DNA from: Rhizophagus clarus
Taxonomy: Eukaryota; Glomeromycota; Glomeromycetes; Glomerales; Glomeraceae
Length of the DNA: 64,000 nucleotides
NCBI GenBank assembly: GCA_015698045.1
Contig: BLAL01000197.1
Span: 682,001-746,000, forward strand
Reading direction: 5' to 3'
Shown here: positions 11,859 to 24,942 of the stretch, in pieces
Layout: each line of letters opens with the position of its first letter
Position numbering within the stretch: position 1 is the first letter of the stretch
Program-made: the position numbers and the translations under genes
Notes under the pieces: generated by a model
The model's database searches: none
What the model saw: only the letters and a program-made list of their open reading frames with translations
What the model was told of the DNA's origin: nothing

Positions 11859-12857
11859 ATGTCCAATAAGAAATTTAATTCTGATTTATCAAATACAAAT
11901 AATTCATCATGTGATATTTTTGAAATTACTCAAAATTTTGTTAAAATGAATATAATGGAAACTGGACCTACAACTCAGTATATTCATAAAAATATTTTTG
12001 AAGAGGATTTATGTTTTGTAATTGATGAATTAAGTAATCATTATTCTAGGGAATTAAATGAAGGAAAGGAATCTAAGATAAGAAAGCAACATATTCTTGA
12101 TTACATTAATAATCTTGGGATTAATTTACGAGAAATTGTTTATTGGCTTTTAAATAATCAACATCAATCAAATTCTATTCATTTGCTCGGATATTTTAAT
12201 TATTATGGAATTGGAGTCAATATTGATTTGCAAAAGGCATTCAAACTTTTTCAAAAAGCTGTAGAATTAAAACATGACACAGCGCAGTTTAACCTTGCTA
12301 ATATGTATATTAATGGAGAAGGAGGCGATAAAAATTATGATAAAGCTTATGAATTAGCAAAAGAATTATCAAAAAAGGGATACCCAAGTGGAACACACCT
12401 ATTAGGATATTGTTATGACATGGGAATTGGAACTGGTGTTAACAAAGAAATAGCATTTGAATTATATCAAAAGATAACAAGTTTAGGCAATTGTTCGGCA
12501 CAATATAATCTTGCTATTATGTACAAGAATGGAGAGGGCGTTGGAATAAATTATAATAAAGCTTTTGAATTTTTTAAAAAATCTGCTGGGCAAGAATTTT
12601 CAAATGGGATGACTATGTTGGGATATTGTTATTATAATGGAATTGGCACTAATGTTGATATGCAAAAAGCAACCGAATCATATCTGAAGGCAGCAAAATT
12701 AGGAAATCAATGTGCCCAATTTAATCTTGATTTAATGTATGAAAGTGGAGATGGAATTGAAAAAAATGTGAAGCAGGCAATTTATTGGTATGAAAAATCT
12801 GCTGAGCAAGGGAATGAAAATGCTCAAGTTAGATTAAAGGAACTTTTAAAGAAATAA
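11859..12857 (+). CDS. SEL1-repeat protein (332 aa)
   Basis: Intact single-exon member of the family, starting MSNKKFNSDLSNTNNS, the usual Asn/Ser-rich lead. The N-terminal domain spans about residues 20-105 (METGPTTQYIHKNIFEEDL ... YWLLNNQHQSNS). Six SEL1 repeats follow (LLGYFNYYGIGV, AQFNLANMYINGEGGD, HLLGYCYDMGIGTG, AQYNLAIMYKNGEGVG, TMLGYCYYNGIGTN, AQFNLDLMYESGDGIE), then AQVRLKELLKK. The fourth and fifth repeats (NYNKAFEFFKKSA, then GMTMLGYCYYNG) match the arrangement in the 34520-40701 cluster, so this gene is closer to that subgroup than its neighbour at 10458 is. It is predicted to be a soluble adaptor; its partner is unknown. Confidence 0.87.
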   Translation: MSNKKFNSDLSNTNNSSCDIFEITQNFVKMNIMETGPTTQYIHKNIFEEDLCFVIDELSNHYSRELNEGKESKIRKQHILDYINNLGINLREIVYWLLNNQHQSNSIHLLGYFNYYGIGVNIDLQKAFKLFQKAVELKHDTAQFNLANMYINGEGGDKNYDKAYELAKELSKKGYPSGTHLLGYCYDMGIGTGVNKEIAFELYQKITSLGNCSAQYNLAIMYKNGEGVGINYNKAFEFFKKSAGQEFSNGMTMLGYCYYNGIGTNVDMQKATESYLKAAKLGNQCAQFNLDLMYESGDGIEKNVKQAIYWYEKSAEQGNENAQVRLKELLKK

Positions 12858-14258
12858 TCATTTCAAAGTTAATTTTATTATGTGGATATCAATGTTCTCA
12901 ATTTTTAAGACATTTTTTTTTTTTAATTATCCATGATTATTGGATGTAATATTTTGAGTTGTTTGAGTTATTTGACGTATTAAATAAATTGTATTATCAA
13001 TCTGCTGCAAAGCAATAGAACAAGTTTGTTTCATTCAAAATACTTTTAATATATTACAGTAACCAGTTTGATCTTTCGAATATGTAATATTTGATCGGGT
13101 CATTTTCTTCCCTTTTCTTTTTGATTTTACTTTCTAACAGTCTAAAATCATCGAAGCACTTATTTATGACGATAATATTGATCAAAGTCAGCCCAGCTTT
13201 GAAAACATTTTATCATTGGACTTGGTAAGTTAACAATTTACCCCGAGCCATAAAGTTTGTGGTATAGCATTAACAAGTTTAATTGGTGCATCATCAAATT
13301 TTGATTGGAGAATCTAAAATAGATTTATTAGCGACATCTGTTAATTCTCTTTCCAATGATTCTCTGATTTACATATTATAATTTCACAAGACATTTGAGC
13401 TTAATCTTTGGCGTAATTGAGTAAATATTGATAAGATTGTGTAATCATAGCAAGTTGTGACGGGATCAACAAGTAGTTGTTAATATTTCGTTTATTGACC
13501 TCTTCTTTATTATAATTGACTGAATTTGTTAAAGCCAGTTCTATAATCATTACCGGTTCCTTCTTGGATTGCATCACTTGTATTTTTTATTAATGACGGG
13601 TTTTATGCAAATTTTGCTAAATTATTATAGATATAATCTAAGCACATATATGTACAGTACTAATCACATTTAGTTTTCTATCAAGCACTTCATCAAATAA
13701 TAGATAAAGCAAGTTTCCAAAAAGTAACTTAAGAGCTGAATGGATATTATTGATATTTCTTGTTAATGTCTAAATAATTGATATTTTGTTATTTAATGAT
13801 TTAATATCAGATATTTTTACAGTTAAACGATATTTTGGCAATATATACTGTAAATATAATAATGACATGATCTTGTCTGACTGACACAATTATAAATTTA
13901 TAGTCTATTTCAAGATATCGCCTCACGTAGGTTTCCCGTTATGTCTAAACTTATTCTTTTCTATTTTTTTTAATATATTTGAATAAAAGAAAGATCGAAT
14001 AATAATAAGAAGTTTGCCATATTATGTATAATAGCGTATTTTGTTTCGAGAATAATTATATCGGCTGGACCGTCACCATCTCATTAGAACTTAAATACTG
14101 ATCTACAGACGGATAATACTAATCGATTATCGTTGATGACCGTTTAATTTGATTTATTAATTCTCCTTTAAATGTACCACTTTAAAAGACCTGGATATTT
14201 TATTAGATACAAAAATTTTACTCTTATTGAGTACCTCTTAATTCTGGTAATTTAAGCT
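12858..14258. other. Intergenic; possible decayed minus-strand frames
   Basis: No intact gene. On the minus strand, short protein-like stretches occur near 12960-13035 (with IDNTIYLIRQITQTTQN) and 13430-13550 (with NKEEVNKRNINNYLLIPSQ). They are separated by stops and could be remnants of an unidentified gene. Confidence 0.3.
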
Positions 14259-14260
14259 TA

Positions 14261-14467
14261 CAGCTAATTTGATAATGTACGGGATACATTTCTTGCCGAG
14301 AGTGACTCAGTAAAACTCGGTAGAGATCAAATGAAATAAACTATACCGTCATACTCGGATTAGTGCTCCGAATCTAATGATATAATTTTTACCTTATTCT
14401 GAGTTTTACTGAGGTTTGCCGCATGTAAATAAAAATGAATGTGTCCCGTACAATATGAAATCAGCTA
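14261..14467. mobile_element. Tc1/mariner-type MITE (CAGCTGATTTCAT family), copy 1
   Basis: A 207-bp element with long inverted ends. The left begins CAGCTAATTTGATAATGTAC; the right is the complement of TAGCTGATTTCATATTGTAC. It is flanked by TA (14259-14260 and 14468-14469). The interior holds a second inverted layer (CGAGAGTGACTCAGTAAAAC against GTTTTACTGAGG). A homologous copy with the same interior is split by other insertions at 44099-44685. TA duplications with this end type point to Tc1/mariner. There is no transposase. Confidence 0.8.
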
Positions 14468-14469
14468 TA

Positions 14470-16072
14470 ATTCTGGTAAGATACTGGGTATTGCGTAAGG
14501 GTATAAAATATAGTTCTCACAAAATAACCCGGGTATTATTCAATTCTTAAACCGGGTAAAATGTTAAAGAACTAAAGTATAGTATTAGTTGTTCCTTGTC
14601 CTAATAAAGGACTCATAGAACGAGCTGCATCACCAGTTAATGTAATTCAGCTACTTTTCTATGAATTAATTGATAGTGAATTTACATCTTTCACTTTTCA
14701 TCGTTTTATTGGCTGTAAGTTTTAAATGGATAACTCTAGTCATTTCACATTGGTTTTAATTTTTCTAAACATATTCAATAACTGATCGAGGTTATTATCA
14801 TTAACTTTAAATTTTTCAGTACCATCGTTATCTCAATGGTTCCCGTTACCTAGTTATAAACCACATTCCATAATTGGTAAATCATGAATTAAATTGTTTA
14901 CACAACTGAGCAATGGTCTTTTTAGTGAGATAGGCTCTTTCTGTTTTTAGGACCGATGTAATATTATATTATTTTGATTATTATTTGTTTTATTACCCGG
15001 ATAATTAACATAAAGGGATTGAGAAAAATTGAAATTTCTTCCGAAAATTCCAATCGAAAATTCTAATGAACTTCGTATTCTTTATGGAAGATAAAAATCC
15101 GCCTTCCTGCTATTTTCAGACTGATCGGCACAAAATTTTTTTTGCCAAGTTACCGTGACAACATTTCAATTTTATCACAAATATTGTTGTATTACAATCG
15201 CGAATTGCGAAATATGCAATCTAAATTACTCAAGTTTGCAATTTTTTTTTTTTTTTTTTTTTTTAAGAATGACGATTTCCTTCTATTTTTATAGTATACG
15301 AAAAGTTTTATTTGCCGAAGAAAATTTGTGAATAGCCAACCTTATTACAATAATATAGAATTAGTGTTGGTCACCGTAGTAGTTGTAATAAGTGAAAGGT
15401 CGTAACCGTATGTCGTAATATTCCTACTTGTTTACATGTTGCAATCGCCAATCGGTGTATAGGTGTGTTTAATGAATATTAATCTGCAATTAAATCAGCA
15501 GTTCTGACTACTATGGAAGTTTTTTTAAAGTCAATATTTAATAAGGACCTATTATAGTTCGAAAACTTAATCCTGGCCAGAATTAAGCCCTTTTCTGATT
15601 CATCTAATTTCGGGTAAAGTGGATTACTTTACTGTGTTGCATTTTGGGCCGTAATCTGAAACTAGAGTTGTAATTATTACTTATGATTACCAACTTTAGT
15701 AGAAATTTATGATAATGTTTCCAAAAACTATTTACGTATGTTGTTTGCAACAATAAGTAAAAGGATCTACTTAATGATCTTAGCATTTCAATAAATTATT
15801 ATAATAATATCCTAAAAATATTTGGTTCAACAATAATTTTTATAGCAAAAATTTCAAGTTTTTTTTTTTGATTTTAATTTACCAAAATTTAGATATTATA
15901 AATTTCTTTAAAGGAACCTTTGGAATGTTTGTTTGTGATAATTTTTGTGATATAATTGAAATGCAAAACTGAGATCGACATACGCAGTTTTCCTATTCTA
16001 AATTACCTATAAATATTGGATGTATTCTTATTTGGCCCCCAAACAAATATTCATATTTTGATATAAGAAATC
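14470..16072. other. Intergenic upstream of the channel gene
   Basis: AT-rich with a long T run at about 15243-15264. TAGTGTTGGTCACCG (about 15362) resembles a hAT end, but I found no matching right end. No gene recognised. The part nearest 16073 should contain the channel gene promoter; no distinctive element was identified. Confidence 0.4.
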
Positions 16073-19000
16073 ATGACAAGAGATATAGAACATGGGGATC
16101 AAATATATGGAGAAAAAATTACTTATGTGAACATTAGCCCAGATGGTTCGATAGTAGCAACGTTTAATCCATGTAAGTTGTATTGTTTAGATAATGATGC
16201 ATTACGTGCGAAAAGATACTTGTCTTCGAAACGAAACTATCATATTAAGAATCTTGAATAAAAACTTAAATGTTAAATTTCTCTTATTTTTCAGTCCACT
16301 CTTCTATTTTAATCACAAAAGTGGAAACAAATCACAATACTAAAATACCCTTTGACAGAACAAAATTTTTTGATAAGGTACCATCTAGGATTCTTGGATG
16401 GTCTTTAGCAGTTTCAGATATCATTGACGCTGAAAATAATATTGGTCTTGTTGCAATTTCTTGTATTACTGATGAAGATATGAATCCAAATCAAAATATT
16501 CCTCCTAGAAGAATAAGACGACGCGTAAAACAATTTTTTCTCAATTATTATGTCGGCATTCTATTATCATTATTTGCTATATATTTACTTCCTAGTTGTA
16601 TTTTCATTTCAACCCCTATCATGTGTTATTATCTTTATTATTTTGTCAGATACTCTCTCTTTAAATCTTTTACTCGAAAAATATATTGGAGTTCTAGCAA
16701 AGGGATGACGAAACTTTTCAAATTTTCATTTTACAATAACAGTACAGCTGGGAATACTAATAGTAGTACGAATTATGATAGTGAAATTTCGACATACAAG
16801 TATTGTTTTGGTGGAGTTGTCAGTTTTTTAAAAAATTCTACAAATTCTTCAAATTGTACAACACTTATCTGCATAAACTGTATTAAAATACAGAACATAG
16901 ATATTAAATTAAATAGAAATATTATTATAACACGTGAAGCTAATGACTATATATTACCTGACAATTTATACAAAAAATTAGAAAGCATCAATGATGCAAG
17001 ACACAATTGGAAATATCTTTTGAAATCTAGATATCAAGAATTTTTAGTCGTCGCAAGCGAATATCAACAAACGCTATATATTGAACTATATAATATTAAT
17101 ACTTCACAGCTAGTGAATGTTTTTTATAGAAATTGTGGAGATGAAGACTTTTTAGATTTAAATAATGACAATCCTGGAATTTTTGCAATATCAACTGATT
17201 TAAGATTATTTGCTTATTCTCATGGAGACAATATCATTACAATATACTTAATTGAAAGTGGTCTTGAGGTTGTTTCAAAAAGATTTGATAATATCTATAA
17301 AATTAAATTTATAGAATTTATTACAAAAGATAAAAAGCTATTTATTATTGAAGAAAATATAGAAAATGGCGTGAAATTTCATAATTGGTTTATATCAGGA
17401 TGTTTAAATGATTATTTTCCTATTTCGAGGAGTAACATTAATTTATCAGATAATGTTATTTCTACCTTAATGAATTATGATGAATACTATCATACTTTAA
17501 CAAAAGCAAATGGAAGAATAGTTACTCTTGAAAAGTATAATAAATATAAATTTAGAATAATATCAAATATATCTATAAAAACGGCCATCTTTGGAGAAAA
17601 TGAAAGTATGATTGATGAGCATGAACATGAATATTTTTCACATGATTTAGAACCTTGGAATAATAGTACAGGACCTATTCGTGGTAAATTTCTTAATAAT
17701 GATAAGAGTATACTTCTTTTAAGTGGTCGAAATAGTATTCAAGTCTGGAAATCAAAATCACAATTTTTTAAAGATTTTGAAGATTTTATCAGTTTTGAAA
17801 ATTCAAAACTTGTTTATATTTTCATAAACAAATTTCCCTTTAGAAGTAAACCTAGGTTTCAAATTAAGGATGACATGACTACAATTATAACTCACGCGTG
17901 TAAATCACTTGCTTATCTTTATACAAACCACAAACATGTAAAAAGTATTGAAAAGCACCGAAAATTTGTTAGTAGTATAACAAATATTATTAAAGACTTT
18001 ATTGAAAAATATCCTGATAATTGGAAACTTATGGAGATTCAGTATCCTTTAATGGCATATATAATATATTCACGCTCATTTTCTTTAATAAAGTACATTC
18101 TGTTCAACAATAGTCAAGTTGGGTCTCAAGGGAAAAGTACTGGTTTGCTACATAGACCACAAAATAAATATGGTTCTTACCCATTTTATGATAATTTGAA
18201 ATTAAATGGAGAATTGGGATTAGAAGATAAACAATTAAGACATAATGATTTAGAAATAGCTTTAAAATTCTGTCAAGGTTAGTGTTTTCTTGATAATTAT
18301 TATCATTTGATGTATTTAATCTTAAATATCTATTATTTGTAGATCAAGACGCTGTTATGCTAGCATATCTATTAGAATATTATTCCGAAAATTCTATGGA
18401 TCATATTGGTTGGATGATTAATATTACAAAAATTCTTCCGGAATTACCTGGTATATATATCCATTAATCTATTATGGAATAGTTTTGTTGTCATTTACCC
18501 ATTTATTTCTTATTAAATATTATTCTTATCTATGTAGCTAATTATGTAGAATTATTATATCATAAACCTTGTTTTGGAGGAATAAAATATAATTTTCCAA
18601 ATAAAAGATTTAGAGAGTTGTCAGTCAGCGAAGATAATTTAAAAGTATATATACCACTTACAAGACTCAAAACAACAAAATCTTTGAGCTATATGGAATA
18701 CAGAAAATTAGGGTAAATATTAATTAAATATCTTGATTTCTTAGATTTATCATTTTTTTTTTTTGTGGAGCGTCAATCATTCAATGATATATTTTTATAA
18801 AAAAAAATATAGATATGAAGAATTACATAATATTTATATGGTTCCGCTTCCCAACTTTACAACTTATGATACAGTGATTAAAGAAAAATCTGGAGGAAAA
18901 TTTAGAACAATTTTTTATTGGCTGAAAAAAACACTACTTCCGCCTTGTTACAAGAATTTAAGTGATAAAGATTTAAGTCCATTTCTTCGAATTAGTAGTA

Positions 19001-20381
19001 AAAAAAATAAAGGTGCATTTTTTAACGTTCCAGTGATGGAAGCAGTTATTACATCAAGATGGGAACAAACAAAAAAGTATTGGATGATACCTTTATTATT
19101 ATATTTTCTATTTTTACTCTTATTTGCATTTTTTTATCCAATTTATTCAGATATTGGTAGTGGTTCAAGTGAATCAATTAACTGCTTTGATATAATCCGT
19201 AGTATTATAATTATGGGAACATTTTATTACATTGGAATATATTTATTAATTATCGAGTTTATGCAAATGAAGAAGTATAAAGCCAAATATTTTACATTAT
19301 TTAACATGTTTGATTCGTGTAGTATCATGTCGGGTGTTATTGTTTATACTTTAATGCTTGCAAACTCAATTGATACTACAACTAACAGAATCAATGGTGA
19401 AGGAATTGTTATTTTGATGACAGTAACCACTCTAATACTTTGGATTGAAATGGTATGTTTAATATTCTTTATGTTGCTTTAATTATATTAGCACTTAATT
19501 AATTTGATATCTATTATTTTAAGCTCTTTTGGTTACGATTGTTTTCGAAAATAGCAATATACATTTATATATTTGGAAATATTTTAAGAAAGATTATACC
19601 ATTTTTTGCATTTATGTTTATTATAATAATCGGATTTGGGCATTCAATGTAATTTTTATTTTATTTATTCATTCATTCATTCACTCTTGTATTAAGTTTA
19701 TTACATTTATTTTATTAAATAGGTTTGTTCTTTTTGCACATCCATCACTTCTCAATTTGAATCCTTCAGCTTCAATATTCACATTAAATAATGGAACTAC
19801 TAATTTTACTTTAACGGCATCAAGTCCAGATAATCCTTTTGATACCATATGGGATGCTATACTTTCTGCATACTATTGGAGTACAATTGATTTAAGTGCT
19901 TATAATTATTGGCCAGTAAAGATATTTGCTTTCTTTGCAAATATTATTTTGGTTCTTGTCTTATTAAACATGATCATCGCATTGATGAAGTAAGTGGTAT
20001 GATTCATGATAGTATTAACAAATATTTATTCAAGTTTTTAATCTTTGAATTCTATTTAGTGATACTTTTAATAAAGCTAAAGAAGATGGTAAACTTGGAC
20101 TTTTGATGTACAGAACAGAACTTATTAATGATTACGAAAGACTTAATGATCCCTTTTTCAGTGAATCATTACATAATGGTTCACAATTTGTTTGTTTTCA
20201 TCGTGATCCTGACCTAATGAGAAAATGGATTATGAAATCTCAGGAATTTAAAGATACAAAATTATATTCATGGTATAATGAGAATGTTGATAAAAGAAAG
20301 ATAACTTTTGATGATGGAGTTGATATTAATCCTTGGTATACACTTATCACGGGTAATGAAAGTCAAAAGTTCTGTTTCTAG
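16073..20381 (+). CDS. TRP-like ion channel protein, 8 exons (1253 aa predicted)
   Basis: Exons inferred from GT..AG borders with matching phase: 16073-16172, 16295-18277, 18343-18450, 18538-18712, 18771-19452, 19524-19648, 19723-19989, 20060-20381. The joined length is exactly 1254 codons. The N-terminus (ITYVNISPDGSIVATFNP) looks like a WD40/beta-propeller strand, and similar propeller-like stretches continue to about residue 600. They are interrupted at about 117-152 by a hydrophobic pair. A helical, ankyrin-like or linker region leads to six C-terminal membrane segments (about 893-914, 934-954, 964-987, 1000-1020, 1030-1060, 1122-1146). A pore-loop-like stretch (about 1095-1120) precedes the last. 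The final segment reads LLNMIIALMNDTFNKAKED, closely like the S6 end of TRPV channels (LLNMLIALM). A cytosolic tail of about 105 residues follows. It is probably a plasma- or internal-membrane cation channel. Selectivity and gating are unknown. The exon 5 acceptor (GTGGAG, 18765-18770) was chosen because it alone keeps the phase. Confidence 0.8.
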
Positions 20382-22759
20382 TCCATCAACGCCTGATCAT
20401 ATGTCGATACTCTAGCCCTAGTTCTTTTTAATTTATTTTAATATTATTATACAGTATATATTTCAATGAACAATTAATTAACAAATGATATATGATATTA
20501 TTCAATTTAAAAGTTATTAATTTCACGTCGTTTAATAAATGAATCATTTTGTTTTTAACATAAAAATACTATTGCGGTCATTAAATCTTCTAATTTAAAT
20601 AATTACAATTAGTTATGAATTTTTTAAGATTATAATAAATAGTGATAGAATAAAAAAATTTTTTAGCTAATTAAATCTTTCATCAAATTTAACTTTTTTA
20701 TTCATTTCTGAACTTTTTGCTCATTGCGTATTCAATGTGTTTGACTCATTTCAGGCTACATGGAAGCCAATAGTTTTTATCTATATTAAACTAAGAAAAT
20801 ACTTTAGTAACAGACAGATAATATTGTATTCATTATTGTCAATTGATTGCTACCGTGATCAACAAGAATGATTACGTAATTCATTGTAATTATTATCGCC
20901 CAGTGCTTTCTTCCATAATATTATGGTCGGAACTATGTCCCTAATCCGTTTATTAAAAATAACCCTCGTTTTATATTCGTCCTGTTACCATTAAAAATCA
21001 ATTCCGCAGTTAGATCACGTTTTCCACTTCTATCTTTCTCCGTAATTGATACATTTATGACAGGTTCTCTAAACTTTTGTTCAGAGTATCAATTGTTAAC
21101 ACGTGAAATTAAATTCATTCTGCCAGCCCTTCATAATTTTCTTCGTTCCTCAGAAAATCAGTCTATGAATAGACCTTTCAAAAGAGGCACCCTACGGGTG
21201 GTTGCACCGAAGATTTTTTTTTTTTTTTGTATTCGTTTTATCTATTAATCATGTACAGTAATAGACTACAGTAATAGGTTTGTATAAGAAGAGTTAAAAA
21301 CAAATAAAGAGCTCATAGGGATACTGCGTAGCTGTTGTCGGATTTTGTTAGTTTTTATTTGTCACCTATATCATATATTTCCACTACATGATTAAAGTAC
21401 ATCAGGAAAAATAAATCTAACACTTAAACGGTATTGAGGATATATTATTGTCAATATCTGTGCATGATACAACGAATATCTGTAAATTCTCTTAAATTGG
21501 AATCTCAAAATTATTCATTAGAAGTACTGCACGTTTAAAGACAACAACCGAATGAAATTCCAACGGCTAAAAGATAGCCAATAAAATTATGTCCTTCCCG
21601 AATAACTATCCCCACGAGATATCCTTCATCAGATATTAAGAGTTCTATTCGGTTGAATACACCAAAATAATTTGTTACAGACAAGAATACCAAAAATGCC
21701 CTTAGGAGCCTTCAAAAATTAGAGATTTTTACGTGAAAGATATTCTCCAATGCTACATTATGCCTGTGATCATGAAGTCATACTCGTGATATTTTTTGAG
21801 ATTCATAGTACTATTTTACATTATAGAGTGTGATTAAATGAAAAAATTAATGGGTCCCTTTTTAATTTCTTTATTGATATAAATGAAGCCGGAATTCAAC
21901 TTACATATCTATATAGTTTGTTTCGAAAGAAAAAGTATTCAGCACCGAATGGCAAAAGGTTTAATATCCAACAGGATAATACGCCACAAATTTGTTCTAT
22001 GAAAGGCTGGTTATTATTTTTCTAAGGATAACAAATGAAATTCTTAATCGACTCCATGCACGATTGTTTCCTTGTTTTACTGGTCTTGTGAACATTTCCT
22101 TAACATGGAATAGGAATCTTAGCTTACCTTTGTTATCTCCAATTATCAGGGTTAATCAATATGATACGAAAAATAAGTCATGAGTTATGCTTTGCTCCTG
22201 CGGACAAATAAGTGTTTCGTGCCGTGATAAAGACTAAATGCATTTTTTCTGAACGATTTCTGTTTTTTAGATTCATTGTCAATCTTCTGATACCAATATG
22301 CAGAGATCGAAATGGTTGATTTAATAGTCATGGGCAGAAAAAGAATAATTATTCTTCGTAAAGAAAAAAAAATTTTTTTGATAGTAAAGATTTATTTGCA
22401 GAACTTAAATGAAATAGGTGTTTTCAAATAGCACGTTTTGTAATACATTTCTCACGACTTTGTAAATGGCATACCTCCGTGCTATATTGTATGAACAAAA
22501 GAATACGTTATATTTATTTTGGTTAAATGACGTTTATTTAAGAAATTTGATCACGACACCTAGCTACAGTACGACGGTACAAAGTCATGTGTTTATTCAA
22601 TTTTTCATAATTATATTTTTTGAAACTATCTATTTGTAATAGACCTTTTAGGCACGAATTATCAAATACTATATTTTAAGTGTAAATTAAATAACATCTT
22701 GTATTCACGTATTTTCTCAAGGCGTTTTACTCATATTTGATAAATCTACACTAATATAA
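20382..22759. other. Long intergenic stretch
   Basis: About 2.4 kb between convergent genes (channel on plus, kinase pseudogene on minus). Somewhat less AT-extreme than elsewhere. Short open frames (21057-21248, 21992-22183) lack any recognisable pattern and were not accepted. CACCCTACGGGTGG near 21188-21201 is a small GC-rich hairpin. Nothing else is supported. Confidence 0.4.
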
Positions 22760-24512
22760 TCAATAATCATTTTCTGTACTAGTATTATACTTTCCCATTA
22801 TACTATAATATTCAAGAGTGGATTTTAAATTAGAGCTTTTTAATCTTCTGACATTATTTATAGCATCTTGGTTTCCTTGTTTAGCAGCTTCGTTAAACCA
22901 ATACAATGCTTGATATGTGTCATCATCTTTTTCGCATATAATTCCGAGGGTTTACTGAGCTACACAACTTTTTTCCTTTGCTGCGTCTACATAATTTTCA
23001 TAAGCTTTTTTCTTGTGAATTTCAATTCCAATTCCTAAATAATAAAGATCTCCAAGTACGAGCCTTCCGTTGGTCTTATAACGTAAACGTCTTAGCCAGT
23101 CATAAAATATTCCTGGATTCACGCGGTTCGCTTTAAGGTAATCGAGAATCCTCTGTTTTTATTTTCATCATGTATATTATCACCAAGAGCGACTATTCCA
23201 TCAACTGTCTTCCGCATTTCTCATAAAACTTATCACATTTCTCATGATCATTGAGACTTTCATAGAGACTTTCATCGGAACTTTCATCAATAGTATCAAT
23301 AGATTCCTCTAATCTGGTAACTACTTCATCATTGGAACTTTTATTAATAGTATTAATAGGTGCTTCTAATCTGGCAACTACTTCATGAATATCTGGACGA
23401 TCATCTGGTTCAAGTTTCCAACAATCTATAAAAATATTATTAAATTAATATACTAGAATGCTATTATTAATATCTAAACATTTTAAATATATTTACCAGA
23501 ATAAATTTTAATGTATCCCTCAGGTGTATTTGGGATAGGTTTTTCCCTAAGACCATTTAGAATATTTTGGACTAAATAATATTCGCTTTTATCCTTAAAA
23601 GGTGGTTGACCACTCGATATTTCCCATAGAAGAACGCCAATACTATAAACGTCACTCTTTTTATTGAGAGAGTATTTATTTATACAAAATTTTTTCGGAT
23701 CGATATAAGGAATTACACCGCATTGTTTTGATGTAATTGAATCATCAATCTTTTTTGATAATCCAAAATCAGCCAATTTAACGTTACCTTCATGGATCAA
23801 TACATTGTTGGAGTACTATTATTTAATAAAAATAAAGATAAATAAAATAATTATCATATCGTAATCGTAATAGATAAATAATGTAAATAAATTACCAAAT
23901 CACGATGAATAACATCCAAATTATGTAAGCATGATACAGCACGAGCTAATTGACGTGCCATTTCGAATTTATTATTCCAAGCGAGACTTCCAAAATTTTT
24001 TCCTAAATATTCTCGGAGAATACCACCGTCGGCATATTCCATAACCAACATATATTTTTTGGAACTATTATTTTCATCGACTTATTAAAAGAAAAATAGT
24101 TAAGTTAGATTTTTTTATAAACTAAATTAAAAGTTCATATTAAATTAAAAATTATTATACCTGTTGTGATACCACAAAATCTTATAATATTGTCATGAAT
24201 ATTTACTTTACGCTGGATTTTAAGCTAAGTAATGAAAAATTTTAATGAAATGTATTTACTATATAAAGACGAGAATATATACTATAATGAAATCACCTCA
24301 TAAACAAATTTTTCAATTGTGGAGTCATTGAGAGATTTTAATGCAAAAATATTATGAGGATTTTTCCAGTTTGCACGATAAACCTCTCCGAAACCTCCAG
24401 AACCAATACGTGTAACGTTATCAAAGTCTTTAAATTCATAATGGTTAATATGTTCATTTGAAATAGCTTCTGCTATCCAATTTTTCCCAACGGATTTATT
24501 ATTATATGACAT
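22760..24512 (-). pseudogene. TKL-type protein kinase with C-terminal SEL1 repeats, decayed
   Basis: The kinase half is well preserved with five exons: 24512-24297, 24224-24161, 24080-23896, 23815-23497 and 23425 onward. Motifs in order: glycine loop GSGGFGEVYRANW, VAIK lysine region IFALKSL, HDNIIRFCGIT, hinge LVMEYADGG, catalytic loop HRDLYSNNV across an intron, ADFGLSK, an activation segment with IPYIDPKKF, SDVYSIGVLLWEISSG and the closing WKLEPDDRPDI arginine. The catalytic loop has Y where HRDLHSNN is usual in this family. After the kinase the frame stops at 23195. The expected SEL1 linker (QRILDYLKANRVNPGIFYDW) and repeats appear in shifted frames, with another stop at 22954-22952, down to 22760. 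The parent would be a kinase-SEL1 signalling protein. A truncated but active kinase is possible, since the whole kinase domain stays open. Confidence 0.8.
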
Positions 24513-24661
24513 TTTCTGTTCAGCGAGTGAAAGAAATTTTTTACTGAAGGTGCTTAGCCGTTGGAGAAATGATTATCTTCTTATTCCGAAGTAACTGTTG
24601 ATCATTGATCATGGGTATAAAAAAAAAGTAATGACATGTATAAATACATTTTTGTCAATCT

Positions 24662-24942
24662 ATGACCCGCCATCCTGGTCAAAAAGGACCCCGAAATATA
24701 TATATAAAGGTCAGAGCAGCCAAAAAAATTTTTACTATTAGCTGTACGCATTTTTTCAGGGCCGGAGTTATGTTAATTTTTGGTCATTATCCAAAACCGT
24801 TCACCAGCGCAGGAATTATCTAAAAAAAAGGAAAGAGGAAAGATTTTCATGATTTTTTTGAGCAAACTCAATTCTGACCTTTTTATGTATATTTCGGGGT
24901 CCTGTCAAAAACCTACCCTGGATGCATCAACAGGGCGGACAT
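24662..24942. mobile_element. Palindromic MITE upstream of the kinase
   Basis: Long inverted ends: GTCAAAAAGGACCCCGAAAT followed by ATAAAGGTCAGA on the left (24678-24715), and its near complement TCTGACCTTTTTATG...TTTCGGGGTCC on the right (24871-24905). Weaker complementarity continues outward (CCCGCCATCCTGG against TGGATGCATCAACAGGGCGG). The interior is unrelated. No exact target duplication was found. It sits 150 bp before the kinase start on the opposite side of its promoter. Confidence 0.7.

Noticed and set aside
14360..14380. TAGTGCTCCG inside the MITE at 14261, identical to the end of the hAT element at 57065
   Set aside because: The homologous copy at 44300 aligns across this point with no insertion, so it is a chance or inherited internal word.
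15362..15440. TAGTGTTGGTCACCG as a possible hAT left end
   Set aside because: No matching right end or 8-bp duplication could be found.
20382..22759. Short open frames at 21057-21248 and 21992-22183
   Set aside because: No recognisable pattern, no splice context and length within chance expectation for this composition.
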